Shown here one piece after another: positions 16,702 through 24,488 of a stretch of DNA of 64,000 bases (within the stretch, counting starts at the first letter, position 1; each line of letters opens with the position of its first letter). Below the pieces are notes generated by a model. That model worked only from the letters and a program-made list of their open reading frames with translations. It did not search any database and was not told the origin of the DNA. The translations under genes were made by a program, and so were the position numbers. Source of the stretch: Acetobacter sp. (GTDB lineage: Bacteria > Pseudomonadota > Alphaproteobacteria > RF32 > CAG-239); NCBI GenBank assembly GCA_023665325.1, contig JAMPED010000002.1, forward strand, positions 1-64,000, given 5' to 3'.

Positions 16702-17586
16702 TTACCTCCGAACTATTACATCTGTTATGTTTGAACTTAATGCAAGCTCTATGTCCAATAATTTTTCGCACTTACAACGAGCTGGCAACCCTGGAGCTAT
16801 CGAACATTGCGAATTAAGAATAGCATATACAGCTTTTGAATCTACACCCGCAAACGGTCTTGTTTTCACCTTTCGTTTTGATAAAGCCATATACTCAATC
16901 GGAATTGCGCGCTCGTCGTCCCCAAATACTACAAGTTGGTCTTTATATGGCCCGTTCATAACCACAAATCCGCCATTTGTCCAACGAACAGAAGCCACAT
17001 CCCTAAACGACATAGTGTTATCTGCGCTCGGTAATGGTACTCTAATGAGACCACAATCAATATTACGCTCTGCTTTCTCAAAGTCAGCATAAGTATAAGC
17101 ATAAGCAAAATTTCCACAAACATCAGCTACCCCATTTCTTGCATATGGAAATTCTGCACTTAATATGGTATCAGCAATATCCGAAACACAAATATAAAGG
17201 TCTGTATCTGAAACAACCTGCTCATAAACAACACCGCTACCTATTATGCCTGCCAACATATTTCTGTTCGCAAAAAAGGCTGAACCAAAATAAGCGTTCT
17301 TTGGGGCATCATCTAATATAGACTGAACAACTGAGAGAGTTTTTTCACCTGTCAACACTTTCTTTGGTGGCAATACCTGTACTTCGCCATCAATGGTACA
17401 AATAATCACGACAATATATGCACCAAAAGTATAAGACGATGACGGCGTATCTAACATCACCATAGGCAACCGAAGAGCGGCAAAAGGTCCTGTACAAAGA
17501 ACATCTCCGCTTGTTTCCTCTAACAATGTGTTAATGGAAGTTACCTTTTTCAAAAACTCATATTGCTGCGTTCTGGAATTGTACAT
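16702..17586 (-). CDS. Beta-rich protein of unknown function
   Basis: 294 residues, strongly beta-sheet in pattern (YIVVIICTIDGEVQVL, LYICVSDIADT, GFVVMNGPYKDQLVVFG). Two Cys near the C-terminus (RCKCEKLL) could form a small metal site. No family recognised. Five bases separate it from the membrane protein gene upstream and four from the gene downstream. Confidence 0.6.
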   Translation of the reverse strand: MYNSRTQQYEFLKKVTSINTLLEETSGDVLCTGPFAALRLPMVMLDTPSSSYTFGAYIVVIICTIDGEVQVLPPKKVLTGEKTLSVVQSILDDAPKNAYFGSAFFANRNMLAGIIGSGVVYEQVVSDTDLYICVSDIADTILSAEFPYARNGVADVCGNFAYAYTYADFEKAERNIDCGLIRVPLPSADNTMSFRDVASVRWTNGGFVVMNGPYKDQLVVFGDDERAIPIEYMALSKRKVKTRPFAGVDSKAVYAILNSQCSIAPGLPARCKCEKLLDIELALSSNITDVIVRR

Positions 17587-17591
17587 TATAC

Positions 17592-18068
17592 TTACTCCAA
17601 AAAGTATTTTTCTCCTAATTTTGTTGCTTGCGCCTCAAACCAAATAGACTCATATTCTGGCACAGTACGATACCAGTCAACTAACTCTTTTGCTGTTATT
17701 TTTTGTTTTGCTAATTTTTTGACCATTTTTCGCTCTTTTAATTCTCTGTACCAGAAACGAATAATGCTCGGTAAAGAAACTACAAATAAAGTAATCGGTC
17801 CGAATATAAGGGCTTGAATACCGTGTCCGTGTTCGTGCTGCTTCATATGCAAACTTGCTGAACAGTTATCTGCTAATACAAACATAGGACCAAATTCACA
17901 GCCGCAATTTTTCACAAACTTAACTGTAAAATAAAAAGTGCATCCGAATCTGTGCGGCTTGTGTCCTGTCATTAACATAAATAACGACACAACAGCGCCA
18001 ATCAAAAAGGTTGGCGCTGCCCAAATGATATGTAGTATCCAGTATAAAATCGCCTTAATGGCTTTCAT
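17592..18068 (-). CDS. Membrane protein with HEHGH motif
   Basis: 158 residues. A hydrophobic segment at about 5-32 (ILYWILHIIWAAPTFLIG and on) and another at about 87-104 (ALIFGPITLFVVSLPS) span the membrane. Between them HMKQHEHGHGIQ contains HExxH-like spacing (HEHGH), with nearby Cys residues CGCEF. A zinc-peptidase-like site is possible, but the usual third ligand is not obvious. Its ATG overlaps the stop of the next membrane gene by four bases. Possible roles are lysis, envelope contact or proteolysis at the membrane; none is established. Confidence 0.6.
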   Translation of the reverse strand: MKAIKAILYWILHIIWAAPTFLIGAVVSLFMLMTGHKPHRFGCTFYFTVKFVKNCGCEFGPMFVLADNCSASLHMKQHEHGHGIQALIFGPITLFVVSLPSIIRFWYRELKERKMVKKLAKQKITAKELVDWYRTVPEYESIWFEAQATKLGEKYFLE

Positions 18069-18787
18069 CGAAACATTGCTCCTAACATTGCTAAAGCTTG
18101 CTCTGCTTCGCCTGCATCTGGTTGCCGAACTCCTAAATCAACTAGCCACTTAGTTAACAAGGGAATTCCGACTACTATCAGCAAATATACAAGCAAGGCG
18201 AGAATAAGCGCCAACCACGTCTTCTTTATCACAACTTTTATCTTATGAAGTATAAAGGAAACTGGTGCAACAATAAGTCCTCCTATCGTAAAAATGTAAA
18301 TCGTATTGAGTACGAATACCCAAGCCGCCATAACCTTTACGTGGAACTTACTTGTCGTCTTTTCGTCATAACCGAATATTCCGCAAGCATCTTCGTGCTT
18401 CAAGAAATGCTGAGCCTTACTCTCGAGCTCCGCTTTATCGCCTATCGTGCTTGCCTTATCTTGTACAACTTTCTTTGCTGTATCTAAAAGTTCCTTCTTT
18501 ACTTCGTCGTCTGTTGCAATAGTATGAACAACAGCCTGACCAAATACTTCTGAAACTATTTCATTTGCTTTTTCTGTTGCACGGTCAACCGTCTTAGGTG
18601 ATTCTCCTGTTTCTACTGTTGGAGCAAACATCTGTGGAACAACCGCTGGCTGTACTGCCTGTTGCGGCTGTGCCTGCGGTACTTGTTCAACCACAACAAC
18701 TTGTGGCTGTGGCTGACCTGCCTGCTGTTGCTGCTGTTGTAAATTTAATTCTTGTGGTTGTACTGCTCCCAATGGTTTCAACTCCAT
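18065..18787 (-). CDS. Two-helix membrane protein with Gln/Pro-rich N-terminus
   Basis: 240 residues. Residues 14-60 are Q, P, V and A rich low complexity. A helical soluble part follows (about 65-140). Two hydrophobic segments lie at about 150-180 and 190-215 (WLALILALLVYLLIVVGIPLL). The C-terminal 25 residues are soluble. It is co-transcribed with the HEHGH protein (four-base overlap). Both may act in the host membrane. Holin-like action is conceivable but the long N-terminal region is atypical. Confidence 0.55.
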   Translation of the reverse strand: MELKPLGAVQPQELNLQQQQQQAGQPQPQVVVVEQVPQAQPQQAVQPAVVPQMFAPTVETGESPKTVDRATEKANEIVSEVFGQAVVHTIATDDEVKKELLDTAKKVVQDKASTIGDKAELESKAQHFLKHEDACGIFGYDEKTTSKFHVKVMAAWVFVLNTIYIFTIGGLIVAPVSFILHKIKVVIKKTWLALILALLVYLLIVVGIPLLTKWLVDLGVRQPDAGEAEQALAMLGAMFR

Positions 18788-18799
18788 AACTTACCTCAA

Positions 18800-19219
18800 T
18801 TATTCTTCGGAGCCTGCTTCTCCTTCTGATTGTTCTACTTGCTCCTCTTCAACAGAAGCATCCTCTGGCTCCTGCTGCACTGGAACCTCTTTCAAAACTG
18901 GTTCCTTCTCTGCTTCTTTTTCTACTGTCCCGAAATCAACTTTCGGAGCAGCTGGCTCGTCTTTCACTTCTTGTCTTGGGTAATCACGATTAAACGCATC
19001 GATTAGTGCCGAAAACAATTCAAGTGTATAAGAGTTTGTTTCGAGGCGCTGATTGATTTCCTCGATTTCTCTCTGCAGTTTTGGCAAACGGTCTTGGTCT
19101 TTCTTCATTTGCGCCGAAATTGCAGCAAACTGCTTTTCTACATCTTCTCTCTTGTATGTGGTTACATTTTCTGCCACAGTTGCCTCGTCGTTTGTCATAT
19201 TCAACAATGATACTGCCAT
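18800..19219 (-). CDS. Acidic coiled-coil protein
   Basis: 139 residues. Residues about 25-75 form a coiled coil (heptads around QMKKDQDRLPKLQREIEEIN); the C-terminal 50 residues are E, P and V rich and disordered. GAGG lies before the start. A scaffold or linker role fits its make-up but nothing specific is known. A GCTGTACTATA motif lies 76 bases upstream. Confidence 0.55.
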   Translation of the reverse strand: MAVSLLNMTNDEATVAENVTTYKREDVEKQFAAISAQMKKDQDRLPKLQREIEEINQRLETNSYTLELFSALIDAFNRDYPRQEVKDEPAAPKVDFGTVEKEAEKEPVLKEVPVQQEPEDASVEEEQVEQSEGEAGSEE

Positions 19220-19295
19220 AGTCTTTATTATACCTCGTAATCTTTGATTTGGCGGTATTCTATAACTTTGTGATAAAGTAATAGCCCGTCTACAT

Positions 19296-19306
19296 TATAG
19301 TACAGC
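19296..19306 (-). promoter_or_regulatory. GYTGTACTATA-class promoter candidate
   Basis: Minus strand GCTGTACTATA in the 104-base gap between 19324 and 19219. The 76-base distance to the start is longer than for other copies. Nothing else was seen in this gap. Confidence 0.45.
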
Positions 19307-19323
19307 GGCGTCTGCTGGCTGTG

Positions 19324-20190
19324 TTACGCGTTGAGCAGCTCTATTTGCTCGTCGAGCATCTCTTTGAGTGCAGGCTCGGAACATTCTGCTGTCATTGCTT
19401 CTACTTTCCACTTACCAGTATTCTTATCTTTTGATAAAAGAGCTGTCGGCACTTGTGAACCAAAGAAAGTACCCTGCGCCATCAACTTATCTGGGTAACG
19501 ATACTCCAAAAAAGCTTCTTCTAGGTCTTCGCTCTCCTTAGCAAAGATTATATACTCTTCTCCTTGCTCATCGTCGGCAAAGTAGCTCTGATAATCTTGC
19601 GAAAGCTCTTCGTGGTCGTAAATCCAGCCCTCAATCTCCTCTGCTGTAAGACTGTCATCTGCAATGAGTTCTCCGTCAGTCGTAAATGTTACTTTACCTG
19701 AAAAGAAATTTGCAAAGTCTCTGGCAGCTTGCTCGTGTTGAGCCAGCCAATCAACTATTTGTTCTTTCGTTGTTCCACCTTCGACATCTTCTGTTGCCGA
19801 CTCTGTGCTACAACAGCCTGACCCGTTAATAAGAGATAGAATTGCTTCATCTGTGTCCATCGGAACAGTCACTGTAACACTCGTAGGCTCTGCATCAAGC
19901 ATATACTTTGCTGCCTGCTCACCTTGGTCGAGAGCTGAAGCCTCACTATCATAAAGGACGTCATCTCGCAATGCTGAAACTGTTCCTTTCTGTGTCAAAG
20001 CGCTTGCTGCAAGTCCTTCAAACATTTCTCTGTATTGCGGGAAATCTTTGGCGAGCTGTTTATAATGAAGAACCAGCGAGTCTAGCTCACTGTCAATAGA
20101 CGAAAGATTAGCGTACAAATCGTTATCTCTTTCTGTCTGCATTTCTTCTTTTGCAACTTCGTTCTTAACTGGTCTTGTTGAAATTTTCAT
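19324..20190 (-). CDS. Acidic unknown protein with internal SATED motif
   Basis: 288 residues, strongly acidic and largely helical. Begins MKISTRPVKNEVAKEE. Near residue 128 it contains GCCSTESATEDVEGG, a double-Cys turn followed by the SATE tetrapeptide seen in four other proteins. Near the end, EAMTAECSEPA may be a similar site. The pattern suggests domains joined by processed or flexible linkers. It follows the gene 20207-20971 by 16 bases. Function unknown. Confidence 0.55.
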   Translation of the reverse strand: MKISTRPVKNEVAKEEMQTERDNDLYANLSSIDSELDSLVLHYKQLAKDFPQYREMFEGLAASALTQKGTVSALRDDVLYDSEASALDQGEQAAKYMLDAEPTSVTVTVPMDTDEAILSLINGSGCCSTESATEDVEGGTTKEQIVDWLAQHEQAARDFANFFSGKVTFTTDGELIADDSLTAEEIEGWIYDHEELSQDYQSYFADDEQGEEYIIFAKESEDLEEAFLEYRYPDKLMAQGTFFGSQVPTALLSKDKNTGKWKVEAMTAECSEPALKEMLDEQIELLNA

Positions 20191-20206
20191 TTCCTTATAT
20201 TCTCCT

Positions 20207-20971
20207 TTACGGGTACTGCCATAAAATCTCTTCCCACGGTCCGTAGGTCTCTTGTTCTACAACTTTTTCCGCGATTTGCTTATCATTGTAACGATAAACC
20301 ATCTTCTCGTCTACACCACCAAGCATATAATAGACCTCTTTGTCAACTCCATCCTTAAACATAGACATTGTTTTATCAATTACTTGGTCGCCAATCTCTA
20401 CCCACGCGTGATTGTAACGAATTCCTTCTAATGGGCCTCTCCCCATCACAAGACCGTGACATAAAAGCGGCTTTTTGGAAAGATTGTCATAAAACGTTCT
20501 GAATGCTGTTTGATAACAATTCCCGTGCTTGTTTTCTTCTGGAACATCATCAAGTACATCTTCGTTAGCTCTTTTCTTTTTCTTGTGAAGCTCTGGACAA
20601 GAAACTGGTGCGATTGAGCCGCTTTGTGGAACACCTGCCGTATTCGGTCCAAGACCTGCCCCAACAGAACCACCTGCTATTCCTGCACAACCGCCGGCAT
20701 CTTCTGTTGCTGACTCTGCCAACTTTTGGTTTTTATTATACCATTCGGCGGCAGCATCACGAATGAGTTCAAATTCGTCTTGCGTATATTCCCTGTGTCT
20801 GCGCAAGAACTCGTAAGCAATACTGCGAGTAGAGTACGAAAACTTTTTTGGCACATATGGGTTTTGGTCAAGCCACCCAAAGACAGCTTTCTTTACTTCT
20901 GGCTGGTCTACTCTGTGCAGCCAATTTTCTGGGACCATTTGTCCTGTTCTTTTATCGAGTACGAATTTCAC
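20207..20971 (-). CDS. Putative papain- or transglutaminase-like Cys hydrolase
   Basis: 254 residues, GTG start at 20971 overlapping the pyrophosphatase end by 20 bases. An N-terminal helical domain (1-80) is joined by a linker with AESATEDAGGCAGIAGGS to a C-terminal domain in which GNCYQTAFRTF, NHAWVEIGD and VIDKTM give the order Cys-His-Asp expected of a papain-fold or transglutaminase-like enzyme. The spacing is right for that fold by inspection; no named family was matched. It may trim virion proteins or act on the cell wall. The RBS is weak, so translation may depend on the preceding gene. Confidence 0.5.
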   Translation of the reverse strand: MKFVLDKRTGQMVPENWLHRVDQPEVKKAVFGWLDQNPYVPKKFSYSTRSIAYEFLRRHREYTQDEFELIRDAAAEWYNKNQKLAESATEDAGGCAGIAGGSVGAGLGPNTAGVPQSGSIAPVSCPELHKKKKRANEDVLDDVPEENKHGNCYQTAFRTFYDNLSKKPLLCHGLVMGRGPLEGIRYNHAWVEIGDQVIDKTMSMFKDGVDKEVYYMLGGVDEKMVYRYNDKQIAEKVVEQETYGPWEEILWQYP

Positions 20972-21482
20972 TGTTCTTTTTCACCATAAAAGCTCTGTGA
21001 GCATCTTCAATGGCAGCAACTGCTGCGTCTGCACCTTCTACATCTTTTACTTCCGTTCCTTCCTGTTTTGGGTACTTATAGTTTTGCAGATAGTGAAGAA
21101 TCTTCTTCATATCTACATCACCGTGTTCCATATAGAACGGAGCGCAAATTACTTTGTCGTCCTTTTCGCCATTATCAATCATACGAACAATAGCAATAGG
21201 ACGACAATTTATAATCGTCCCAGAACGAATTGTTTCGTCTGAAATTACAATAGCATCAAGACTGTCTCCGTCCTCTGCAAGCGTTTGCGGAATGCTGCCG
21301 TAATTATAGGGGTAAGCATATTTCTTATGCAAATCTCTTACAATAACAGGCGCGTTAATTGCGTCATCCCACTCATACTTATGAGTAGAACCTTTTTCAC
21401 ACTCTACAAGAACTCGTAAAGTGCGAACCTTGTTTCCGTAAGTATCATCATCCCACGGTAAAAGTGAACGTAAATAACCCAT
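20952..21482 (-). CDS. ppa: Inorganic pyrophosphatase (family I)
   Basis: 176 residues. The family signature is clear: AYPYNYGSIPQTLAEDGDSL followed by DAIV, where D71, D73 and D76 are the metal ligands of the DGDxLD motif. Later YPK-type residues occur in NYKYPKQEG. The usual length is near 175, so it is full size. The enzyme splits pyrophosphate to phosphate and would pull DNA synthesis or nucleotide reactions forward. The ATG forms TAATG with the previous stop; AGGAGG lies ten bases upstream. It is embedded among virion-like genes rather than replication genes, which is odd. Confidence 0.88.
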   Translation of the reverse strand: MGYLRSLLPWDDDTYGNKVRTLRVLVECEKGSTHKYEWDDAINAPVIVRDLHKKYAYPYNYGSIPQTLAEDGDSLDAIVISDETIRSGTIINCRPIAIVRMIDNGEKDDKVICAPFYMEHGDVDMKKILHYLQNYKYPKQEGTEVKDVEGADAAVAAIEDAHRAFMVKKNSEIRTR

Positions 21483-21826
21483 TATGCTGTTGCCTCCTGT
21501 GCTCCTTTAATATCTCCGCCGTAAAAGAAAAGTCTTACGGGTGTTGCTGCTCTTATGGCAACATCATTGCCTGAAATCCTATTACGAATAAGTAGCTTAC
21601 TATATTCTGCTACATCGTGCGCATTTACACTGCCGCCAGCAATGGCTTCTCCCCCACCACCGCCTGTAACATTCTGAAGAATCCACTCGCGCAGAGCATT
21701 TATCTCTGCTATGAGTTCTTCTTTTGTTGTAAATTCTAGGTCGTTGTCGAACTCTGATAATGCCGTTTTTGGTGTGTGTTTTTCGTAAGCTTGGGCTCGA
21801 ACTTTGACTTTAATTAAATCAGCCAT
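21482..21826 (-). CDS. Small protein with Gly-rich linker
   Basis: Start taken at ATG 21826 (MADLIKVK), which has GGGGG upstream and overlaps the previous stop; a start further up would run inside that gene. About 114 residues. An N-terminal strand and a helix (TKEELIAEINALREWILQ) lead to GGGGGEAIAGGS, then a beta segment VRLFFYGGD. The IAGGSV string is shared with the protein at 20207-20971, also after a Gly-rich linker. Unknown, probably virion-associated. Confidence 0.5.
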   Translation of the reverse strand: MADLIKVKVRAQAYEKHTPKTALSEFDNDLEFTTKEELIAEINALREWILQNVTGGGGGEAIAGGSVNAHDVAEYSKLLIRNRISGNDVAIRAATPVRLFFYGGDIKGAQEATA

Positions 21827-22193
21827 CCATCTGTACCCCCAACGACGGGTCGTTAAGTCCACCACGAACCCTTATTTTAACACCCTGCTCAGTAAGACAA
21901 AGGTCACAAGCGTAATCGTATGGCGAAAGTTCTTCTTTGTCTTTCGCATCGGACTTCGGAAGTCCAACGTACATATACAAGGTGTATTGCCCCGGCACCA
22001 TCTTTGCGGTAAGCAGCTCGTCTACAACAAACTTTGCTGTATAAGAGCGATTTGTTGTCATTCCGAGTTTATCGTATGGAACTACTTGGCGTTCAAGCTC
22101 TTTGTCCTTTACATCACGCAAGACAAAAAGAAGCACAGCCCCTGGGGTGTTCTGTACATATTCACCAAATGACATATATGCTTCTTGAGCCAT
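21819..22193 (-). CDS. Small beta-rich protein of unknown function
   Basis: 124 residues with alternating strands (AVLLFVLRDVK, SYTAKFVVDELL, GQYTLYMYVGLP) and a Cys pair CDLC near residue 95. Its end overlaps the next start by eight bases. An Ig-like or decoration fold is conceivable from the strand pattern only. Confidence 0.5.
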   Translation of the reverse strand: MAQEAYMSFGEYVQNTPGAVLLFVLRDVKDKELERQVVPYDKLGMTTNRSYTAKFVVDELLTAKMVPGQYTLYMYVGLPKSDAKDKEELSPYDYACDLCLTEQGVKIRVRGGLNDPSLGVQMDG

Positions 22194-22204
22194 TTTACTA
22201 CCCC

Positions 22205-22744
22205 TTAAAATCTGATTTTTGGTTTATTTGCTACTGGACGAGCTGCCTCAGCTGCTGCCGCGGCTTTTTCTCTAGCCTCTCTTTCAGCGGCCTCTTGAGC
22301 TGCCTTTATACGAGCTTCCTCTTCTGCTCTTTCGCGAGCTTCCTCTTGCTCAATCTCTGAAAGACGAGCTCTCTTTTCTTCGAGTGAAGCAGCAAGAGCA
22401 GCTTGCGCTGTCTTCGTTGCCTCATTACGTGCGTTCAGTTGCGCAAGATAATCATTTGCGTCAGCCTCTAATTTTACCTTATTTTCATCGAGTTCGGCAA
22501 CACGGTCACCGTAAATCTGATTTGCTTTTGCGACTGCTGCCTCTGCCGCGGCAAGTGCTCTATCTTTTGCTTGCGTTGCCTCATCGTAGGCAGCTGTATA
22601 TTTTTCGCTTATGTCTTCCATCAAAGAACTGTACTCTGTCTGTGCCTCTGTGTCAAGAGCAGCTATAGCTTCCTGACTCATAACTTGACCTTGAAGAGCA
22701 GCGATTTCTGCTATAAGCGTAATCTTTTCCTGATTGTTCAACAT
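22205..22744 (-). CDS. Long coiled-coil protein
   Basis: 179 residues, almost entirely one Ala, Glu, Lys and Arg-rich helix (heptads from residue 30 to 165), ending in NKPKIRF. Similar ends, TVKF and KIRF, occur on this and the EF-hand protein (KRPTVKF). A tape, spacer or scaffold role is plausible but unproved. Confidence 0.5.
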   Translation of the reverse strand: MLNNQEKITLIAEIAALQGQVMSQEAIAALDTEAQTEYSSLMEDISEKYTAAYDEATQAKDRALAAAEAAVAKANQIYGDRVAELDENKVKLEADANDYLAQLNARNEATKTAQAALAASLEEKRARLSEIEQEEARERAEEEARIKAAQEAAEREAREKAAAAAEAARPVANKPKIRF

Positions 22745-22755
22745 TTTGTTTCTCC

Positions 22756-23127
22756 TTATACTTGCTCGTCGAGCAGATTTAATATAGTGTCTATGTCGTC
22801 AAGTCCGAAAGTAGTATTCAAGTCGAACATTAACTTCTGTAAACCGTCTTTATCCAAGCTATATTCGTCTAATAACTCCTCATTCTCAAGTACCTTAATT
22901 GTTCCATCTTGAACTGGCCCAACTACTGGTAACGATACCATAAAAGTTATGTTTTCTTGCTTGGCGCTTAGTTCAAATTCTTCTCCTACACGCTCCCTTA
23001 TGGGCTCTCCGTCTTCATCAAACACATAAAGTATTCTGGCATTTCCAACCTCTTCTAACTCTTGTGCTTTTGGGTCGAATATATGCGGAATATCTGCAAT
23101 TGAGCTTGTTACGATTTGATTTGTCAT
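22756..23127 (-). CDS. Small acidic protein of unknown function
   Basis: 123 residues, mixed alpha and beta, with a long acidic C-terminal helix (LDDIDTILNLLDEQ). ATG overlaps the stop of the EF-hand gene by one base, so the two are coupled. Confidence 0.5.
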   Translation of the reverse strand: MTNQIVTSSIADIPHIFDPKAQELEEVGNARILYVFDEDGEPIRERVGEEFELSAKQENITFMVSLPVVGPVQDGTIKVLENEELLDEYSLDKDGLQKLMFDLNTTFGLDDIDTILNLLDEQV

Positions 23128-23876
23128 TAAAACTTAACCGTTGGACGTTTAGGCTCGGGCGCGGTGGCTGGGTTAGTTGCTATATCCTTTGCCTTTTCTG
23201 CTGCTTTATCTACAAGAGAGTTAGCAAAATCAGACAACTTTCCTTCTGGAATATCTGCAAGCAACTGACGAGTAATCTCGTCAAGTTGTGCAATAGCGTC
23301 AGTCGGACTTACTTTAACGTCCTCTGTTTGTTCTTGTACCTTTGTTGCTACATCAATGGCAATCTCTGGAACAACACTTGCAACAGTAGACATAACATCA
23401 TCGAGACTTATCTTTCCGTTCTTAATCATACCAAGAACAGTTGCAGTAGCCTCGTCAATGCTTAATTTACCGTCTTTATTCTTATCAAATCGTTTAACAA
23501 CAGCAGTCTTTATAATTTCCCAAACTTTTTTGACGCCAAGCTTTTTCCAAATCTGATAGAATAAAAGCTGATACATCCATACACCGATACCGTTCGAGAA
23601 ATAAACAGCTACATTATATGCTGTACTTTCTACATTCTCTACCCAATTAAAATGCTGAGCAAGTGCTGAATATGTACAGCCAAGAGCCATAGCGACAACA
23701 AAGCCAAGAATAAACCCAACAATATCGAACGTCTGTGTTCTCTGTATACTGTCTTCGCCGTCTTTATAAATAAGCTTATGGAATGGCTTCTTCAGAAAGC
23801 CCACCAAAAAAGTGCCAAGCAAACCTACTAAAAGTAGCTGCCAGCCATAACTCTTTAACAAATCATTCAATGTCAT
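23127..23876 (-). CDS. Membrane protein with EF-hand
   Basis: 249 residues. Hydrophobic segments lie at about 12-30, 50-72 and 96-112. A canonical 12-residue EF-hand loop, DKNKDGKLSIDE (131-142), has acidic or polar ligands at positions 1, 3, 5, 9 and 12; a second, degenerate loop KNGKISLDD follows about 12 residues later, so the pair resembles an EF-hand unit. The C-terminal third is helical and ends KRPTVKF. Calcium-dependent change at the membrane is the obvious idea. It heads an operon behind a CAATATTG motif, so it is probably made late. Lysis control or virion exit are guesses. Confidence 0.6.
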   Translation of the reverse strand: MTLNDLLKSYGWQLLLVGLLGTFLVGFLKKPFHKLIYKDGEDSIQRTQTFDIVGFILGFVVAMALGCTYSALAQHFNWVENVESTAYNVAVYFSNGIGVWMYQLLFYQIWKKLGVKKVWEIIKTAVVKRFDKNKDGKLSIDEATATVLGMIKNGKISLDDVMSTVASVVPEIAIDVATKVQEQTEDVKVSPTDAIAQLDEITRQLLADIPEGKLSDFANSLVDKAAEKAKDIATNPATAPEPKRPTVKF

Positions 23877-23903
23877 AAGAACACACTCCTTGCTTATTGT
23901 CCG

Positions 23904-23920
23904 TTACAGTCAATATTGTT
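23904..23920 (-). promoter_or_regulatory. CAATATTG-class promoter candidate
   Basis: Minus strand AACAATATTGACTGTAA, 27 bases before the ATG at 23876 and directly after a terminator. Confidence 0.6.
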
Positions 23921-23937
23921 CAAAGAATGCAGACATA

Positions 23938-23966
23938 GAAAAAGCGACCCCGTGATAGGAGTCGCC
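23938..23966 (-). terminator. Rho-independent terminator
   Basis: Minus strand GCGACTCC-TATCAC-GGGGTCGC followed by TTTTTC: an 8-bp GC-rich stem and T run, 15 bases after the stop of 23981-24487. It divides the nucleotide-salvage operon from the EF-hand operon. Confidence 0.85.
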
Positions 23967-23980
23967 TTCTTATTTTTCGC

Positions 23981-24487
23981 TTATTGTAGTACGTCTCGTT
24001 CCTCGATGTCTGCCAGCCAATCCATAATCTCTTGTGGTGTGTTCAACACTGTATGATTTGAAACACCAAGCCACATATTATTGATTAGCGGGTCGCCTTG
24101 TACTTTCCAGTACTGGTGAGAATTTGCTGGCAATACATCTATCGGGTAAACCTTGCTGATATCTTGACCTTTATGCAACTTCGCAAACTCGGTGCAATAA
24201 AGTGCTACTGGCTTGCCGAGAGCATAAGCGATACCTGCTTCTACTGCCGTCCCGGGGTCGTCTCCGTCTATATAAGCAATAAGGACATCGCAATCACGAA
24301 TATGCTGAACATCTGTTTCAAACGTCTTTTGGCTATCTTGGAGCGTACTCTGGTCCTCAAAGATTACTCCCTCGTCTCGCCAAGGAAAATAGACCGTGTG
24401 TCCAAGACTCTCAAGCATATCTGCGATTTTCTTTTCGTGTTCGTAATACGCAAGATTGTCCATTATCTGGGCGAAATATATTTTCAT
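23981..24487 (-). CDS. Nucleoside 2-deoxyribosyltransferase family protein
   Basis: 168 residues. The fold signature is IYFAQIMDN at the start, CDVLIAYIDGDDPGTAVEAG (about 65-84) with the catalytic-type acid in AVEAGIAYALGKPV, as in the Nuc_deoxyrib_tr family. These enzymes move or remove the base of a deoxynucleoside or deoxynucleotide. It starts one base after the VUT transporter stop, so the two are co-expressed. With a base-precursor transporter as partner it may make or clear a 7-deazaguanine deoxynucleotide, or serve ordinary salvage. Followed by a strong terminator. Confidence 0.82.
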   Translation of the reverse strand: MKIYFAQIMDNLAYYEHEKKIADMLESLGHTVYFPWRDEGVIFEDQSTLQDSQKTFETDVQHIRDCDVLIAYIDGDDPGTAVEAGIAYALGKPVALYCTEFAKLHKGQDISKVYPIDVLPANSHQYWKVQGDPLINNMWLGVSNHTVLNTPQEIMDWLADIEERDVLQ

Positions 24488-24488
24488 A

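Noticed and set aside
17040..17060. CAATCAATATT near 17050 as a further promoter
   Set aside because: It is inside a coding region far from any start and lacks the final G and TGT part of the motif.
23127..23876. Dockerin reading of the EF-hand segment
   Set aside because: Only one canonical loop and no duplicated 22-residue dockerin unit; membrane segments do not fit a dockerin.
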